Source: Xanthomonas maliensis (GTDB taxonomy: Bacteria; Pseudomonadota; Gammaproteobacteria; Xanthomonadales; Xanthomonadaceae). Taken from it: DNA of 64,000 nucleotides. Where the stretch lies: assembly GCF_009192945.1 (NCBI RefSeq), contig NZ_NSET01000022.1:1-64000 (forward strand), read 5' to 3'. Positions 28,984-35,068 of the stretch are shown here, piece by piece; positions within the stretch are counted from its first letter, which is position 1, and each line of letters starts with the position of its first letter. The notes under the pieces were generated by a model. It was not told where the DNA came from. It ran no database searches and was given only the letters and a program-made list of their open reading frames with translations. Both the position numbers and the translations under genes were made by a program.

Positions 28984-29601
28984 ATGGCAAGCGAGTTCTG
29001 TCCGCTAGCAGCGGACTGGGGCAACGTGGCGGACTGGGCTGCTGTTGTCGTTGCGGTTGCGGGCGCAGGCATAGCCGCAGTCGCAGCAGTCATCGCACTG
29101 GCTGGGGCCTGCGCTGTCGGTTATCTGGGCTGGCAGGCCAACGCGCTGGTAAAGCGAAGCGGGATTGATGCGTCGAATGCCATCAGAAGGGAAGCTGACC
29201 TGCTGACGATTTTGTTCGAGCCGGAGCTCCATCTTTTTAGAATCAGCATCGGCTCTGTTCGGGCACTGGTGGAGGTTGAGGACGCTCCTTATGCAGATTC
29301 GCTGGACACAAGGAATCGAGTGGCCGAACATCTGAGGACGGTTACGCTCCCAGAGATAACAGGGAAATTCGATCGGCTTCATGTCTTGCCCAGCAATTTT
29401 GGCTACGCAATTGCGCGACTGAAAGGCGGGCTTAGTGCTCTGCAAGAAGTAGCTGATATCGCGCGGGGGATGAGTGGGGCTGTTGCTCAGGAATTTGCCG
29501 AAATGATCATCGTTAGCAGCAAAAAGCTCCTGGACTCGAGTAGCGAAATCGCAGAGATTGCTGAGGCTCGGCGCAAGGAAATCTTCGGCAGTTCGTCTTG
29601 A
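28984..29601 (+). CDS. Hypothetical membrane-anchored accessory protein (moron A)
   Basis: 205 residues from ATG 28984, chosen because GGGAGG lies five bases upstream. Residues about 17-50 form a long hydrophobic segment, and the rest is a soluble, mostly helical domain with a Lys/Glu/Ser-rich C-terminus. It lies on the plus strand inside a minus-strand operon, divergent from one small gene and ending 2 bp before another. Its distal two thirds are clearly more AT-rich than its neighbours. These are marks of a recently acquired moron with its own promoter. Superinfection exclusion or anti-phage roles are possible but unproven. Confidence 0.72.
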   Translation: MASEFCPLAADWGNVADWAAVVVAVAGAGIAAVAAVIALAGACAVGYLGWQANALVKRSGIDASNAIRREADLLTILFEPELHLFRISIGSVRALVEVEDAPYADSLDTRNRVAEHLRTVTLPEITGKFDRLHVLPSNFGYAIARLKGGLSALQEVADIARGMSGAVAQEFAEMIIVSSKKLLDSSSEIAEIAEARRKEIFGSSS

Positions 29602-29603
29602 GA

Positions 29604-29723
29604 TCACGCGATAACTCCCATTGCGGCCAGGTCGATCTCGTCCACGCGGTCGCGCAGCTGCCGGCGCGCGCGGCGCAGCTGCTTCGCGGCATAGGCCGCG
29701 TCATCGGTCGGGTGAATACTCAT
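29604..29723 (-). CDS. Very small phage protein (39 aa)
   Basis: A 39-residue, highly charged helical peptide with an Arg-rich centre (QLRRARRQLRDRVDE). Its ATG overlaps the stop of the interrupted upstream gene as ATGA, and its stop sits 2 bp from the convergent plus-strand gene. It is supported only by coupling and composition. No function is assigned. Confidence 0.55.
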   Translation of the reverse strand: MSIHPTDDAAYAAKQLRRARRQLRDRVDEIDLAAMGVIA

Positions 29724-29884
29724 CGGTTGATCAACCTGGTGGTGTTGGGGACGATGGTTTCGGCGCGGCGCGCGACGGCGCGCTCCTGGTTTGCCGTGCC
29801 TTGCCAGATGCGCCACGGGTGCGCGCCGGGGTTCTTGGCGCGGGCAAGGGCCGCGCGCTATTCCGGTGTCTGCGTGGTGCTCAT
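29720..29884 (-). pseudogene. Small phage gene interrupted by an in-frame TAG
   Basis: Reading from ATG 29884 gives eight codons (MSTTQTPE), a TAG at 29858-29860, and then 46 further sense codons (RAALARAKNPG... to ...TTRLINR). The frame ends at a TGA that overlaps the next gene's ATG. Both ends keep the ATGA coupling seen throughout this operon, so the frame downstream of TAG looks genuine. The amber probably replaced a Tyr (TAC/TAT) or similar codon. Alternatives are a sequencing error or suppression. Confidence 0.7.
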
Positions 29885-30249
29885 GCGTGCGCGCGCTGTG
29901 CGTACGGCGTCAGCGGCGGCGCAATGGGCGGCAGGTTGCGGGGCAGGTCTTCTACAGGCGGCGCCGGCGCAACAGCGGCGGCGACGGACTCATACCAGCA
30001 CTTCAGCTCGCGCCAGCTCTCTTCAGGCAGGTCGATGAAGGCACCGCGCACGTAGATGTAGTGGCCCTTGGCGATGCCAGGCTCGGGCGCAACGAAGTCG
30101 ATGCCGTGGGCGCGGCCGATGATGATGGACACGGACGGAACGCCGCGCACGAGCGACTGAAGCAGCCAGCTGTTGCTGTTGGCGTCCCAGCGCAGGTCCA
30201 CGTCGTAGTGGAAGCCCTTTACCGTGTTGCGGTAGGTCAGGCGGCTCAT
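29881..30249 (-). CDS. Hypothetical phage protein
   Basis: 122 residues. A beta-rich first two thirds (alternating aromatic and hydrophobic residues, YDVDLRWDANSNSWLLQSL) is followed by a WRELKCWYESV helix and a Pro-rich tail. It is ATGA-coupled at both ends in the leftward operon. No family is recognised. Confidence 0.72.
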   Translation of the reverse strand: MSRLTYRNTVKGFHYDVDLRWDANSNSWLLQSLVRGVPSVSIIIGRAHGIDFVAPEPGIAKGHYIYVRGAFIDLPEESWRELKCWYESVAAAVAPAPPVEDLPRNLPPIAPPLTPYAQRAHA

Positions 30250-30464
30250 GCGGCGATGTCCTTTTTGCGCCGATAGCAGCGCACCTGGTAGTGGATGAAG
30301 CAGTCGTATCCAGCGGCATCCATGCGGGCGGCGTAGTGCTGAGCGTCGGTCAGTCGTTGGAACGTGCGTGATCGATCGGCAACCCTCCTGCTGTGCAGGG
30401 CGGCGTGCGCAGCTACCGCGAGAGCGAGGATCCAGAGAAGAAAAATCACCTCATGCCCACTCAT
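30246..30464 (-). CDS. Small single-TM phage protein
   Basis: 72 residues. An N-terminal transmembrane helix (about 5-23, VIFLLWILALAVAAHAA) is followed by a short basic cytoplasmic domain ending in RRKKD. It is ATGA-coupled with both neighbours. Expressed from the early leftward promoter, it could act at the membrane early in infection. The function is unknown. Confidence 0.7.
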   Translation of the reverse strand: MSGHEVIFLLWILALAVAAHAALHSRRVADRSRTFQRLTDAQHYAARMDAAGYDCFIHYQVRCYRRKKDIAA

Positions 30465-30829
30465 GCGGCGCGGCCTTGGGGCAGAGCGCGCATTGCATGC
30501 TCACGGCAAGATCGATCGAACAGCTGCTGATGAGATTCGTGGTCACAAGCGGCGCATGTGTACGTCTTGGAGCATGTGCCGCAGTTGCGGATTCCGAACG
30601 ACACACCGATCTCAGCCGCCAGCACCGCATCAATTGCTCGTTTTGCACCGTTTGGCCCAGCGAGCTGGGTAACGCAGACGCCATCTTTTACGACGTCAAA
30701 GCAGGTCGCGTTGCGCTGAAACACAAGGTAGCCGCGGTATTCAGTCGGCTTGGCGTCAGTTGAATAGACGTCCGGGCCATAGTCCAGGCGTCCCTTCTGA
30801 TACCAGGGGTTGATATACGTGGCGCTCAT
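30461..30829 (-). CDS. Hypothetical phage protein with a CxxC-CxxC pair
   Basis: 122 residues. The N-terminal half is aromatic-rich (NPWYQKGRLDYGPDVY). The centre has CGTC and CAAC five residues apart (NCGTCSKTYTCAACDHE), followed by His residues, which suggests a zinc ribbon. It may bind nucleic acid or protein. It is ATGA-coupled to both neighbours. Confidence 0.7.
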   Translation of the reverse strand: MSATYINPWYQKGRLDYGPDVYSTDAKPTEYRGYLVFQRNATCFDVVKDGVCVTQLAGPNGAKRAIDAVLAAEIGVSFGIRNCGTCSKTYTCAACDHESHQQLFDRSCREHAMRALPQGRAA

Positions 30830-31320
30830 GGCTTCACCTCAACGAGGGCCAAGCTGTGCATCACGCACTGGGCTGCCACGGGCAGGGTGTTGGTGAGCGA
30901 CGAAGGCGCGTCGACCGGGATCACCGCATTGGCGCGGGCGCAGGTGTCGGGCAGGGCGTAATCGCCCGAGTCCACTGCGTCCACAGCGTCGATTGCGTCC
31001 TGCCAGCGGCGGGCGCTGAACTCGTCGCGGGTCAGAACGGTGGCGACACCCTCGGCGCAGTCCGGCACGCGGCCAGCAGTGGCGAAACCGTTGAGGGCGG
31101 CGCGGGCGATGCCGGCGCGCAGCCCCCAATCGTCGACGGTGGCCAGCTCATAGACCGCCAGCGCGGCGCAGAAGCGCGGCGAGGTGATCGACAGTTGTTC
31201 GGGGATGTCCTCACCGGTAGCAGTGATGGGCTCGGCGGCCGGCTGCCCGGTGACGGCGCAGCCTGCGGCCAGTGCGGCGGCGAGGGACAGGCAGGTGAGG
31301 CGAGCGGTGACGGCGCGCAT
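30826..31320 (-). CDS. Predicted lipoprotein, first gene of the leftward early operon
   Basis: 164 residues with a type II signal peptide: basic start, hydrophobic LSLAAALAAGC with lipobox AAGC (Cys21). The mature part is Ala-rich and helical with four further Cys. GGAG lies upstream of ATG 31320, and the predicted PL transcript starts about 46 bases upstream. An early-expressed envelope lipoprotein may block superinfection or sense envelope state. It is otherwise unrecognised. Confidence 0.75.
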   Translation of the reverse strand: MRAVTARLTCLSLAAALAAGCAVTGQPAAEPITATGEDIPEQLSITSPRFCAALAVYELATVDDWGLRAGIARAALNGFATAGRVPDCAEGVATVLTRDEFSARRWQDAIDAVDAVDSGDYALPDTCARANAVIPVDAPSSLTNTLPVAAQCVMHSLALVEVKP

Positions 31321-31372
31321 CGGAGTCTCCGTGCCCCGCGGCGGAATGCCGTGTTACTGGGGCGACGGCGAA

Positions 31373-31412
31373 AGTAAACAAAGGTTTACCTTTTAAGTCA
31401 ACAAAAATTTAC
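31373..31412 (-). promoter_or_regulatory. PL promoter with two repressor operators (OL)
   Basis: Two 16-bp operator sites, GTAAACAAAGGTTTAC (31374-31389) and GTCAACAAAAATTTAC (31397-31412), have centres 23 bp apart. On the minus strand a promoter is embedded in them: -35 TTGACT (31396-31401), a 17-bp spacer and -10 TTTACT (31373-31378). It reads toward the lipoprotein gene at 31320. The same elements recur at OR. The rest of the 310-bp span 31321-31630 holds this site and the toxin promoter, and no gene. Confidence 0.88.
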
Positions 31413-31519
31413 ATCTCCGCTGGAAGCGCATGCCTGCAGCTTGAAGGCCCTAGATCGGCGTTCAGATTTAACCGTTAAAGTTCTACATCACTTCTGCCGA
31501 TTGTGTTCGCAGTGGGTAG

Positions 31520-31605
31520 CTGTATATACGGTGTGTCCGCATTGCTAGCAGTGTCACAGGCTCAGAATCCTGGTCGTTGTATATACGCATCATGCATCGT
31601 AGAAT
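31520..31605 (+). promoter_or_regulatory. Promoter and GTATATAC repeats upstream of the toxin-antitoxin pair
   Basis: TGTATATACG occurs twice, at 31520-31529 and 31578-31587; the GTATATAC core is self-complementary. The second copy overlaps a -35 (TTGTAT, 31577-31582) that is 17 bp from a good -10 (TAGAAT, 31600-31605). The arrangement suits autorepression by the antitoxin. Confidence 0.6.
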
Positions 31606-31630
31606 CCGCCGTCTCCCAGGAAGGATGCCC

Positions 31631-31930
31631 ATGGGCAGGATTGTCATCTCCGAGGAAACTCGAGCCAAGCTAGGTACAAAGCATGACGTCGGAGAGCCCG
31701 AGGTTCATCAATGCTTTGCAAACATCACCGGCAAGTTGCTGATAGACAACCGTGATGAGCATCGCAGTGATCCACCGACGCTTTGGTTCATTGCCCCTAC
31801 CAACCGCGGACGTCTATTGAAGGTGTGTTACGTCTCCAAGGGAGGATACTTCTACCTCCGCACATGCTACCCACCGAACGAGGCCGAGCTGGCTATCTAT
31901 CGGAAGCACGGTAATCCCAACGACTTTTGA
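31631..31930 (+). CDS. BrnT-like toxin candidate
   Basis: 99 residues from ATG 31631; AGGAAGG is six bases upstream, whereas ATG 31625 would abut it. The pattern resembles BrnT/RelE-superfamily toxins: an N-terminal SEETRAKLGTKHDV helix, an EVHQCFAN helix, then the beta-strands LWFIAPT, LLKVCYV and YFYLRTCY, and a final EAELAIYRK helix. Related proteins are sometimes labelled ADP-ribosyl-(dinitrogen reductase) hydrolase. The next gene, 9 bp downstream, is a matching antitoxin candidate. The location between the phage operator clusters means expression in the lysogen. Confidence 0.68.
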   Translation: MGRIVISEETRAKLGTKHDVGEPEVHQCFANITGKLLIDNRDEHRSDPPTLWFIAPTNRGRLLKVCYVSKGGYFYLRTCYPPNEAELAIYRKHGNPNDF

Positions 31931-31939
31931 GGAAACACA

Positions 31940-32308
31940 ATGAGCACGCACCCCATCGATCAGACGATCACCGCCAAGTGGGAAGATGGCGAGTACGGGC
32001 GTAGCGAAGAGCACGTGGCTGTGGCGCCGGAGAGCGCTCATGCAGAGCTTGAACAGGTCATGGCTATGAAGCTGGTCTCCATCCGTCTGCCGGTGACCTT
32101 GATCGACACGCTCAAGTTGATCGCAGAACACAACCAGATTGCCTACCAGCCAATGGTTCGCGACCTGTTGACGCGCTTTGCCCGTTCGGAGCTTCAGCAA
32201 ATTGCGCATGAGCTCGATTCAAGGATGCAGGCAGCTCAGCGAGACGATGAGTCAAGTCCGCCAGTTGAGGCATTTATCGAGCGGACACGCATCGCCAAAT
32301 GCGGCTGA
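31940..32308 (+). CDS. BrnA/CopG-like antitoxin candidate
   Basis: 122 residues. An acidic N-terminal region (about 1-40) that could cap the toxin is followed by a ribbon-helix-helix-like DNA-binding segment, SIRLPVTLIDTLKLIAE and YQPMVRDLLTRF, as in BrnA/CopG antitoxins. A polar tail follows. GAGGAAAC precedes the ATG. With the preceding gene it forms a compact toxin-first operon, the order usual for brnTA. It would bind the toxin and repress the promoter with the GTATATAC sites. Confidence 0.7.
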   Translation: MSTHPIDQTITAKWEDGEYGRSEEHVAVAPESAHAELEQVMAMKLVSIRLPVTLIDTLKLIAEHNQIAYQPMVRDLLTRFARSELQQIAHELDSRMQAAQRDDESSPPVEAFIERTRIAKCG

Positions 32309-32319
32309 AGTTCAAGCAG

Positions 32320-32349
32320 CGAGCCCCTGATAGCTGGGGCTCGTTCGTT
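32320..32349 (+). terminator. Terminator after the toxin-antitoxin operon
   Basis: CGAGCCCC (32320-32327) pairs perfectly with GGGGCTCG (32336-32343) around an 8-base loop, followed by TTCGTTT. It lies 12 bp after the antitoxin stop and upstream of a convergent gene. Confidence 0.7.
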
Positions 32350-32395
32350 TCGGACCGGCACCAGCTCTCGCCCTACGCGTCACTGCTGATCTTAA

Positions 32396-32839
32396 TCAAT
32401 AGGCCGTCGGTGCTATCAAGGGCTCGCCAGAGCTACCGATTCCGGTTCTGTATTTCCTCGTGTCCCCTGATTTCATCATCAGACCGGTCTCTCGACGCAT
32501 ACGGTCTGAGCCTGCCCCGCACAAACCCCGGCCAAACGGTTGCACGCCGAGGATTGCCTCGCCGGCAGGTAGCTGGAACGCCGCGCGCTCTCCGGCCTCC
32601 AGTCGTGCCGCCTCTGCTCCATTGATGAGCACGGATACTGCACAGGCGCTGCCCTGGAACCCCGCATCACGAGTCACGACGAGAATTCCGCCGCCTTCGA
32701 TTGGCGTCTGGTGTGCGAATAGCCGTTCGGCTGGCGCGGCTTTCGCTGCTGAATCCGACACCGGCTTCGTGGCACAGCCGACGATCATGGCGACGCTCAG
32801 AATAGTCGCCAACTTGCTGAATTGCATGCGTACCCCCAT
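32396..32839 (-). CDS. Predicted lipoprotein in the lysogeny operon
   Basis: 147 residues from ATG 32839, which directly abuts the TAG of the upstream gene; an internal ATG at 32827 is also possible. The signal peptide ends in a MIVGC lipobox (Cys22). The mature domain is Gly-rich and beta-rich (GGGILVVTRDAGFQGSACAV). It lies downstream of the repressor gene in the same direction, so it is expected to be made in the lysogen. A lysogenic-conversion or superinfection-immunity role is plausible inference. Confidence 0.75.
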   Translation of the reverse strand: MGVRMQFSKLATILSVAMIVGCATKPVSDSAAKAAPAERLFAHQTPIEGGGILVVTRDAGFQGSACAVSVLINGAEAARLEAGERAAFQLPAGEAILGVQPFGRGLCGAGSDRMRRETGLMMKSGDTRKYRTGIGSSGEPLIAPTAY

Positions 32840-33232
32840 CTATCCATAGCGTGATCGGAGCAGGCCTGCATCTTCGAACGAGACCCCATCTCGCATGCAC
32901 TCTTGTGCGCGCTCCATGTCCTTATGCAGCTGGACCAGAGTTTCGTCCGGCAGAGCTTCGATCCCGGTGTACCCGAAGCAGGCCTGATCGATGATCTCCT
33001 GCATCGCCATGCCCCAACGGCGGCGATAGTGGCGGATCATCTTGCAATGGGACTCACGGACGACGACGTCCATCCCTTTGGCCCCTTCGGCCAGCAGGGC
33101 GTCAGGGCATGCGGTATTGGGGAGCGGCCGAACGACGGATAGAGCAGGGCGGGTCGGTTGCTCGGCTCTCAACTGACGTGTCCGGTCAGCCAACCGCTGA
33201 GCGAGCTCCTCCAACCGACTGCTGTTGCTCAT
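32840..33232 (-). CDS. Hypothetical protein in the repressor operon
   Basis: 130 residues, mostly helical, with a YRRRWGMAMQEIIDQACFGY stretch and an acidic C-terminal helix. The first 47 bases overlap the repressor gene's 3' end in another frame, and its stop abuts the lipoprotein start, so the three genes form a tight operon. No known family is recognised. Confidence 0.7.
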   Translation of the reverse strand: MSNSSRLEELAQRLADRTRQLRAEQPTRPALSVVRPLPNTACPDALLAEGAKGMDVVVRESHCKMIRHYRRRWGMAMQEIIDQACFGYTGIEALPDETLVQLHKDMERAQECMRDGVSFEDAGLLRSRYG

Positions 33233-33668
33233 CCTTCGAACCCCTTATGCGTTTTGCCAGAATCTTGGTCAGGTCGAGGACATTATCGGCTAGCACCGGC
33301 TGTCCGAATTCGTCCGCGACCATGTAGGCGGTCTCCAGAAGCACAGGGTCGTGGATCCACTCTGGTGGATCGCCAACCAGCTCAAGGTAGTTCAAGAGCA
33401 CGCTGACCGCTGCGGCAATCTTGTCGAAGTCAGGTCTCGCGACCTGAGACGAGCTCGCTTTGCGAGACCCCTTGCCCGTGATGAGCCACTCAAGGCTCAC
33501 GCCGTAGTGGCGCGCCCAGTTGAATAGCGCGATCCCTCCGGGCTCCTTTGTAACCCCCTTCTCGATCTGGGACATGGACTGCTTTGTCGTCCCGCCGATG
33601 GTGCCCGCTTGCTCGAGGGTGAGGCCCTCGGCCAGACGGAGTTCTCGAAGTCGATCACCGATGTGCAT
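33186..33668 (-). CDS. CI-type phage repressor (HTH, XRE family)
   Basis: 160 residues. Residues about 4-62 are an XRE helix-turn-helix (RLRELRLAEGLTLEQAG, SMSQIEKG). The rest lacks the LexA/S24 peptidase motif of lambda CI, so RecA-stimulated self-cleavage is not expected; induction may depend on an antirepressor. The ATG at 33668 directly abuts operator 1 and has no Shine-Dalgarno, so a short-leader or leaderless message, as for lambda cI from PRM, is plausible. It is divergent from the Cro-like gene. Confidence 0.88.
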   Translation of the reverse strand: MHIGDRLRELRLAEGLTLEQAGTIGGTTKQSMSQIEKGVTKEPGGIALFNWARHYGVSLEWLITGKGSRKASSSQVARPDFDKIAAAVSVLLNYLELVGDPPEWIHDPVLLETAYMVADEFGQPVLADNVLDLTKILAKRIRGSKDEQQQSVGGARSAVG

Positions 33669-33732
33669 GTCAACAATTGTTGACTCCACGCGGTAAATAG
33701 TGGTTGACTTTAAGGGTAAACACGGATTTACT
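33669..33732. promoter_or_regulatory. OR region: three repressor operators with PR and candidate PRM
   Basis: Three 16-bp sites, GTCAACAATTGTTGAC (33669-33684, perfect palindrome), GTAAATAGTGGTTGAC (33693-33708) and GTAAACACGGATTTAC (33716-33731), have centres 24 and 23 bp apart. PR: -35 TTGACT (33704-33709), 17 bp, -10 TTTACT (33727-33732), identical to PL. A weaker leftward PRM candidate is TGTTTA (33717-33722), 17 bp, TATTTA (33694-33699). Confidence 0.9.
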
Positions 33733-33738
33733 TTTGGC

Positions 33739-33975
33739 ATGAACGAACGCCTGACCAAACGAATGGTGCGCGAAGCCCTCGGCTTCACTCGGGACCGCGA
33801 ACTGGCGGACTTCTTCAAGACTTCAAAGCAAGCGGTGAGCCGCTGGCCGGAGGACGAGGAGCTGCCGGAGGGCCGGCAATGGCAGGCGCGCGCGCTGCGT
33901 CCGGACGCTTTCTTGGCGTCGCCGCCTAGCCAAGACGTTGATTCGAACCGAATCGTCCCGGTCGATGCCGCGTGA
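33739..33975 (+). CDS. Cro-like repressor
   Basis: 78 residues with a short HTH (about 14-45, LADFFKTSKQAVSRWPED) of the Cro type and a disordered C-terminus. It is the first rightward gene. The predicted PR transcription start falls almost exactly at its ATG and no Shine-Dalgarno is present, suggesting a leaderless mRNA. An upstream in-frame ATG (33700) lies inside the operators and is unlikely. It should compete with the repressor at the three OR sites. Confidence 0.85.
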   Translation: MNERLTKRMVREALGFTRDRELADFFKTSKQAVSRWPEDEELPEGRQWQARALRPDAFLASPPSQDVDSNRIVPVDAA

Positions 33976-33999
33976 CGGAGCCTGGCCCCTGCTTTGAAC

Positions 34000-34024
34000 A
34001 CCTCCGGCCATGGCCGGTGCTTTT
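34000..34024 (+). terminator. tR1-like hairpin between cro and the CII gene
   Basis: CACC-T-CCGGCCATGGCCGG-TG forms a hairpin with a bulged T, followed by CTTTT (34020-34024). Its position between cro and the CII-family gene matches lambda tR1. Confidence 0.68.
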
Positions 34025-34098
34025 CCCGAGCTGTTGTTCTCCATGTCCGTGATGTTGCCGGTCACCCATCCCAGAAACCACGTTCAGGCAGGACCCCG

Positions 34099-34572
34099 AT
34101 GAACATCTCCGATGCCGCATACCACACCGTGCACAGCTACCCTGGCGGTAGCGAGGCACTGTCCACGCGGCTGATCAGCAAGAACGAGGACGGGCGCGAG
34201 CGCGCCATGTCTGCGGCGGTGTTGCGTAGCAAAGTGAACCCGAACACGCGCACGCACCACCTGACGCTGGCGGAGGCCAGCCAGATCATGGGCGTGACGG
34301 GCGATGACCGGATCCTGCACGCCCTGGCGGCCGAGCACGGCTACACGCTTACGCGCACCGAGGCGCCGACCAGCGGCACGATGCTGACGGCACTGTTGTC
34401 CGCTGCATCCGCAAAGGGCAAGTTGTCGCAGCTCATCAACGAGGCGATCGACGATGGTCGCATCACCGCTAACGAAGCTGCAGAGATCGCAGCCGCGTGT
34501 GGCGATGCCCAGGCGATGCTGGCGCAGGTGGCCCAACATGCGCGCGCTGCCGCGCAAGCCGGGGTGCGGTGA
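34099..34572 (+). CDS. Phage regulatory protein CII family (CP76-like)
   Basis: 157 residues from ATG 34099 (AGGA upstream). The sequence fits the Phage_CP76/CII-like family: an N-terminal helical AAYHTVHSYPGGSEALSTRL, a central HLTLAEASQIMGVTGD, and a C-terminal region with helices. Members act as transcriptional regulators that favour lysogeny in P2-like and lambdoid phages. The open frame upstream of 34099 crosses the terminator and is spurious. The next gene overlaps by one base. Confidence 0.88.
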   Translation: MNISDAAYHTVHSYPGGSEALSTRLISKNEDGRERAMSAAVLRSKVNPNTRTHHLTLAEASQIMGVTGDDRILHALAAEHGYTLTRTEAPTSGTMLTALLSAASAKGKLSQLINEAIDDGRITANEAAEIAAACGDAQAMLAQVAQHARAAAQAGVR

Positions 34573-34847
34573 TGTCCTGGGCATCCAACCATCCGACCGT
34601 GCGGCGCCTGCAACAAACCAGCCCGCTGGCCACCACGCCCAAGCCTAAATCTGAGCTCGATTCCGCGCGAGGGATCTTGCAGATGAAGATCATCAGCCTC
34701 GAGAACCTAGCCGACCGAATTGCGGCGACTGTGAGCTTCGCGGCGCAAGACCGCCTCAAGGTGCAGCAGGAAATCGCACAGAAGGGCGTCGATTACTGGA
34801 AGGCACGGGTCGCCGAGCTGGAAGCGCAGGAAGGCGGTGGGCAATGA
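34572..34847 (+). CDS. Hypothetical phage protein
   Basis: 91 residues with a polar N-terminus and a long amphipathic helix (ISLENLADRIAATVSFAAQDRLKVQQEI) ending in a Glu/Gly tail. It starts within the CII-family stop (TGATG) and ends overlapping the next gene (ATGA). Function unknown. Confidence 0.72.
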   Translation: MSWASNHPTVRRLQQTSPLATTPKPKSELDSARGILQMKIISLENLADRIAATVSFAAQDRLKVQQEIAQKGVDYWKARVAELEAQEGGGQ

Positions 34848-35068
34848 GCGGCGCTGTTATGTCCAAGCGTCAGGTGTGGGAACTGCTGAAGCAGGGCTGC
34901 AACGCGGCCGAGATTGCGGCAGCGGCGAACGTCAGCGATGCGGTTGCCTCCTCGATGATTGATGAAGCGCTGGGCCGCGTGCGCGGAGAGTCGCTGCGCG
35001 AGCAGGATCGGCAGATGGCGGACCACCGCGTGGGCAATGCGCTCGGCGGCCTGGTGGTGAGTCTGTGA
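34844..35068 (+). CDS. Small HTH-like phage protein
   Basis: 74 residues. The centre (VWELLKQGCNAAEIAAAANVSDAVASSMI) reads as a homeodomain-like or resolvase-type helix-turn-helix. It is probably a DNA-binding accessory to replication or regulation. It is coupled by ATGA to the gene before and by GTGA to the replication initiator after. Confidence 0.72.
   Translation: MSGAVMSKRQVWELLKQGCNAAEIAAAANVSDAVASSMIDEALGRVRGESLREQDRQMADHRVGNALGGLVVSL

Noticed and set aside
25320-31320. Search for an integrase or other recombinase next to tRNA-Ser
   Set aside because: None of the frames here has the Arg-His-Arg-Tyr set of tyrosine recombinases or a serine recombinase catalytic domain; only an AlpA-like protein was found.
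31520-31587. TGTATATACG sites as additional HutC operators
   Set aside because: They share only the GTATATAC core with the hut palindrome, and a toxin-antitoxin operon lies directly downstream, which explains them better.
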